Assembly: GCA_029945375.1 (NCBI GenBank)
Contig: JAQOTE010000039.1
Span: forward strand, 1 to 43,616
DNA: 43,616 nt
Origin: Agaricus subrufescens
Lineage: Eukaryota; Basidiomycota; Agaricomycetes; Agaricales; Agaricaceae
Direction of reading: 5' to 3'
Below are positions 42,152 through 43,616 of this stretch, piece by piece. Position 1 is the first letter of the stretch; each line of letters opens with the position of its first letter. A model generated the notes under the pieces. It searched no databases. It saw nothing but the letters and a program-made list of their open reading frames with translations, and was not told where the DNA came from. The position numbers were made by a program, and so were the translations under genes.

Positions 42152-43449
42152 ATGCATTCCCCTCGTACTCCACGTACTCGTCGTCCCAGTCAAAAACTCT
42201 TGGATAGTGGCAATGCTATTCAAAAGAAGAAAAGACAGCCTGCTAAATGCCATATTTGCCCAGGTTTTCCTCTTAAAGCTATTTGTAGCTGTAGAAAACA
42301 GCAACAACAAACAGCCTCTTCCTCAAGTATTTCAAATACCTTATCTACAAGTACAGATCTTTTTTCTCACAGTATCTTTTTAGATTCTTCTGCAACTCCA
42401 GCCATTTCCCAGACTTTTTCTATAAATATAAATTCTCCTGAAATTAACTCACCCACAGTGTCACTGCCACATTCATCTCCTACACCCAACAATAATTTTG
42501 TATCTACACCAATACCTTTGTTCAATTTTCCAGATACCTTGGATACTCCAGAAAATTCATCAAATGGAGAAATTGTAAGTTCAATTTTTCTTATAAAATA
42601 CCAATGTAACTTAAACTTTAGAATGACTCTCAGATCAACAATATGATGTCAAATTCATCTGATCTTATGGTAAGTTACTATTTTACAAAAATTGATGAGA
42701 ACTAATATATATAGATTGATCCACAACTGCTTGATCAAGATAATCAGGATCTAGATCCTGAAATTGGCACTTCTGAAAATGTCCAAGAATTATCACCTAA
42801 AAAAAATGCAAAAACAGTCCCTTCAGTGAGGAATCCAGTTTATGGCTTGGTAGAGGGAGTCAAAAAAGGAAGTGCAGTTTATGGTATGTTTTGATTATAA
42901 AATGCTTTTCTGTTGAATTTTAACAAAGATAAGATGTTGCAAGAACTCGTGAACTACCTGATAAAATTAATATGCTAGGAAAGTCAACCTCTAGATATAG
43001 AAGAGAACTACCAGACATTATTGCAAGGGCAAGTAAACTATTATTTTTGAATCTGTGATTGACTTTATTCATATTATTGCCAGTGTGAACGGTTGGCTGT
43101 ACAGTGTGATGTCTACATGATGTTAGTGTGTCAGCAAGCCAGTGGCTCTTCAGCTGCTGTGCACTATACCTCTCCTAGGCTCAGAAAAGAAGCCAAGCAA
43201 GACACTGTGGAAATTATTCAAAACTATCAATCTTTGATGAACAAATTATTGTTGTCTCGGAGACAAGATGCATTAGTTGCTATCAAAGAGAAAGAAATAG
43301 CTGAAAAAGAAGCACAAGAAGCACAAGAGAGAACAAGACAGGCAGAAGAAAAAATAAAGGCACAAGAGACACAATTAGAGGCCCAGAGTATTTTGCTACA
43401 AAAATTACAAGCTCAAATGGAGGAATTGCAAGCACAAAGAGAAGAGTAA
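42152..43449 (+). CDS. Transposon-borne coiled-coil protein, five exons with one GC-AG intron
   Basis: Exons 42152-42574, 42622-42669, 42715-42883, 42934-43028 and 43084-43449 give about 366 residues in frame. The N-terminus is basic and carries a small Cys motif (KCHICPGFPLKAICSC) that may bind zinc. A Ser/Thr/Pro/Asn-rich disordered stretch follows, then a conserved-looking segment (SVRNPVYGLVEGVKKGSAVYD, KINMLGKSTSRYRRELPDII, ERLAVQCDVYMMLVCQQASG). The C-terminal 90 residues are a Glu/Gln/Lys-rich coiled coil to the stop. The fourth intron starts GCAAGT, a recognised non-canonical donor; using a GT nearby would put a stop in frame. The gene shares a promoter with the transposase. The function is unknown; a DNA-binding or oligomerising partner of the transposase is the likeliest guess. 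Confidence 0.72.
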
Positions 43450-43616
43450 AGTAGACAAAGAATATGATACTGTAAATAGTTATTTAATGTTAATTTCTGA
43501 GACAAAAGATACTTGAACTATTCAACTGCTTTTAACATAATTGATGGAAGTTTTCCCAATATAGTAGGATTCTACTGCTTATATTATAGTAGAATCCAAT
43601 TGGCCACAATGTATGT
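43450..43616. other. Right subterminal region with inverted copy of the minisatellite motif
   Basis: After the coiled-coil stop, AGTAGGATTCTACTG and AGTAGAATCC occur at about 43563-43598. On the opposite strand this reads AATATAAGCAGTAGAATCCTACT...GGGAAAAC, matching AATATAATAGAATCCTACT...GGGGGAAAC at 26925-26957. It is probably the start of the right subterminal repeat domain. Confidence 0.5.

Larger units (their letters stand above)
26780..43616. mobile_element. Large KDZ-type DNA transposon, right end outside the window
   Basis: Evidence for one element: an intact KDZ transposase; uniformly AT-rich and CpG-poor gene sequence from about 28,290 to the end, unlike the left half; a minisatellite domain at the left edge whose core motif returns at the right edge in inverted order (26925-26957 and 43551-43600); and an abrupt junction with the Gypsy frame. 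Inside lie four genes and several tandem arrays. The exact left end is uncertain by about 100 bp, and no target duplication can be tested because the right end is not seen. Confidence 0.65.

Noticed and set aside
26880..43616. A TET/JBP oxygenase gene, expected from the known link with KDZ elements
   Set aside because: I looked for a HxD...H iron-binding arrangement in the cargo proteins. The IHHDL stretch in the 28639-30236 gene lacks the surrounding pattern, so no such gene is claimed.
1..43616. tRNA and rRNA genes
   Set aside because: Scanning for B-box GGTTCGAATC-like words gave only isolated hits (for example near 13,231) without a matching acceptor stem or A box.

Overview
The window looks like nuclear DNA of a mushroom-forming basidiomycete (Agaricomycetes). 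Genes are cut by many introns of about 45-60 bases, and the protein families are typical of this group: an NACHT STAND ATPase, a caspase-domain protein with a long C-terminal extension, a giant single-ORF Ty3/Gypsy polyprotein and a KDZ transposase. Exon structures below were assembled by hand from GT/AG (once GC/AG) signals and frame continuity. The species cannot be named from this sequence.

Left part (1-18,000), host-like DNA with ordinary CpG content. A poly(A) retroposon with a perfect 15-bp target duplication lies at 828-1621. Next come a minus-strand three-helix membrane protein (2117-4082) and, divergent from it across about 230 bp, an NACHT ATPase (4315-6859). A 270-bp tandem repeat (7807-8535) separates the ATPase from a convergent caspase-domain gene (8643-11135). 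A broken copy of the caspase gene's 5' end, promoter included, sits at 14005-14334. A decayed gene of unknown family lies between (12092-13258), and two related minus-strand genes of unknown function follow (15213-16061 and 16614-17509).

Middle (18,011-26,852), a Ty3/Gypsy chromovirus-type element on the minus strand. It has a 3' LTR (18011-18208), a polypurine tract and one intact 2840-codon gag-pol frame. Its 5' LTR is absent: the gag frame runs into foreign DNA near 26,780, exactly where a 34-bp minisatellite domain begins.

Right part (about 26,780 to the window end), a large, AT-rich and strikingly CpG-poor block read here as one KDZ-type DNA transposon. It carries subterminal repeats (26880-28290, with a related motif inverted at 43551-43600), an intact KDZ transposase (38784-41847, minus) and three accessory genes. 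The first is a coiled-coil/disordered protein (28639-30236, minus). The second is a 715-residue protein joining a PHD/ADD-like zinc finger, a probable caspase-fold protease domain and a zinc ribbon (35837-38694, plus). The third is another coiled-coil protein (42152-43449, plus), transcribed divergently from the transposase. A 262-bp satellite array, a CpG-rich unexplained kilobase and smaller tandem repeats fill the gaps. The simplest reading is that this element inserted into the 5' part of the Gypsy element. The transposase plus PHD-caspase-like protein plus coiled-coil partners is the best candidate here for a poorly described system.
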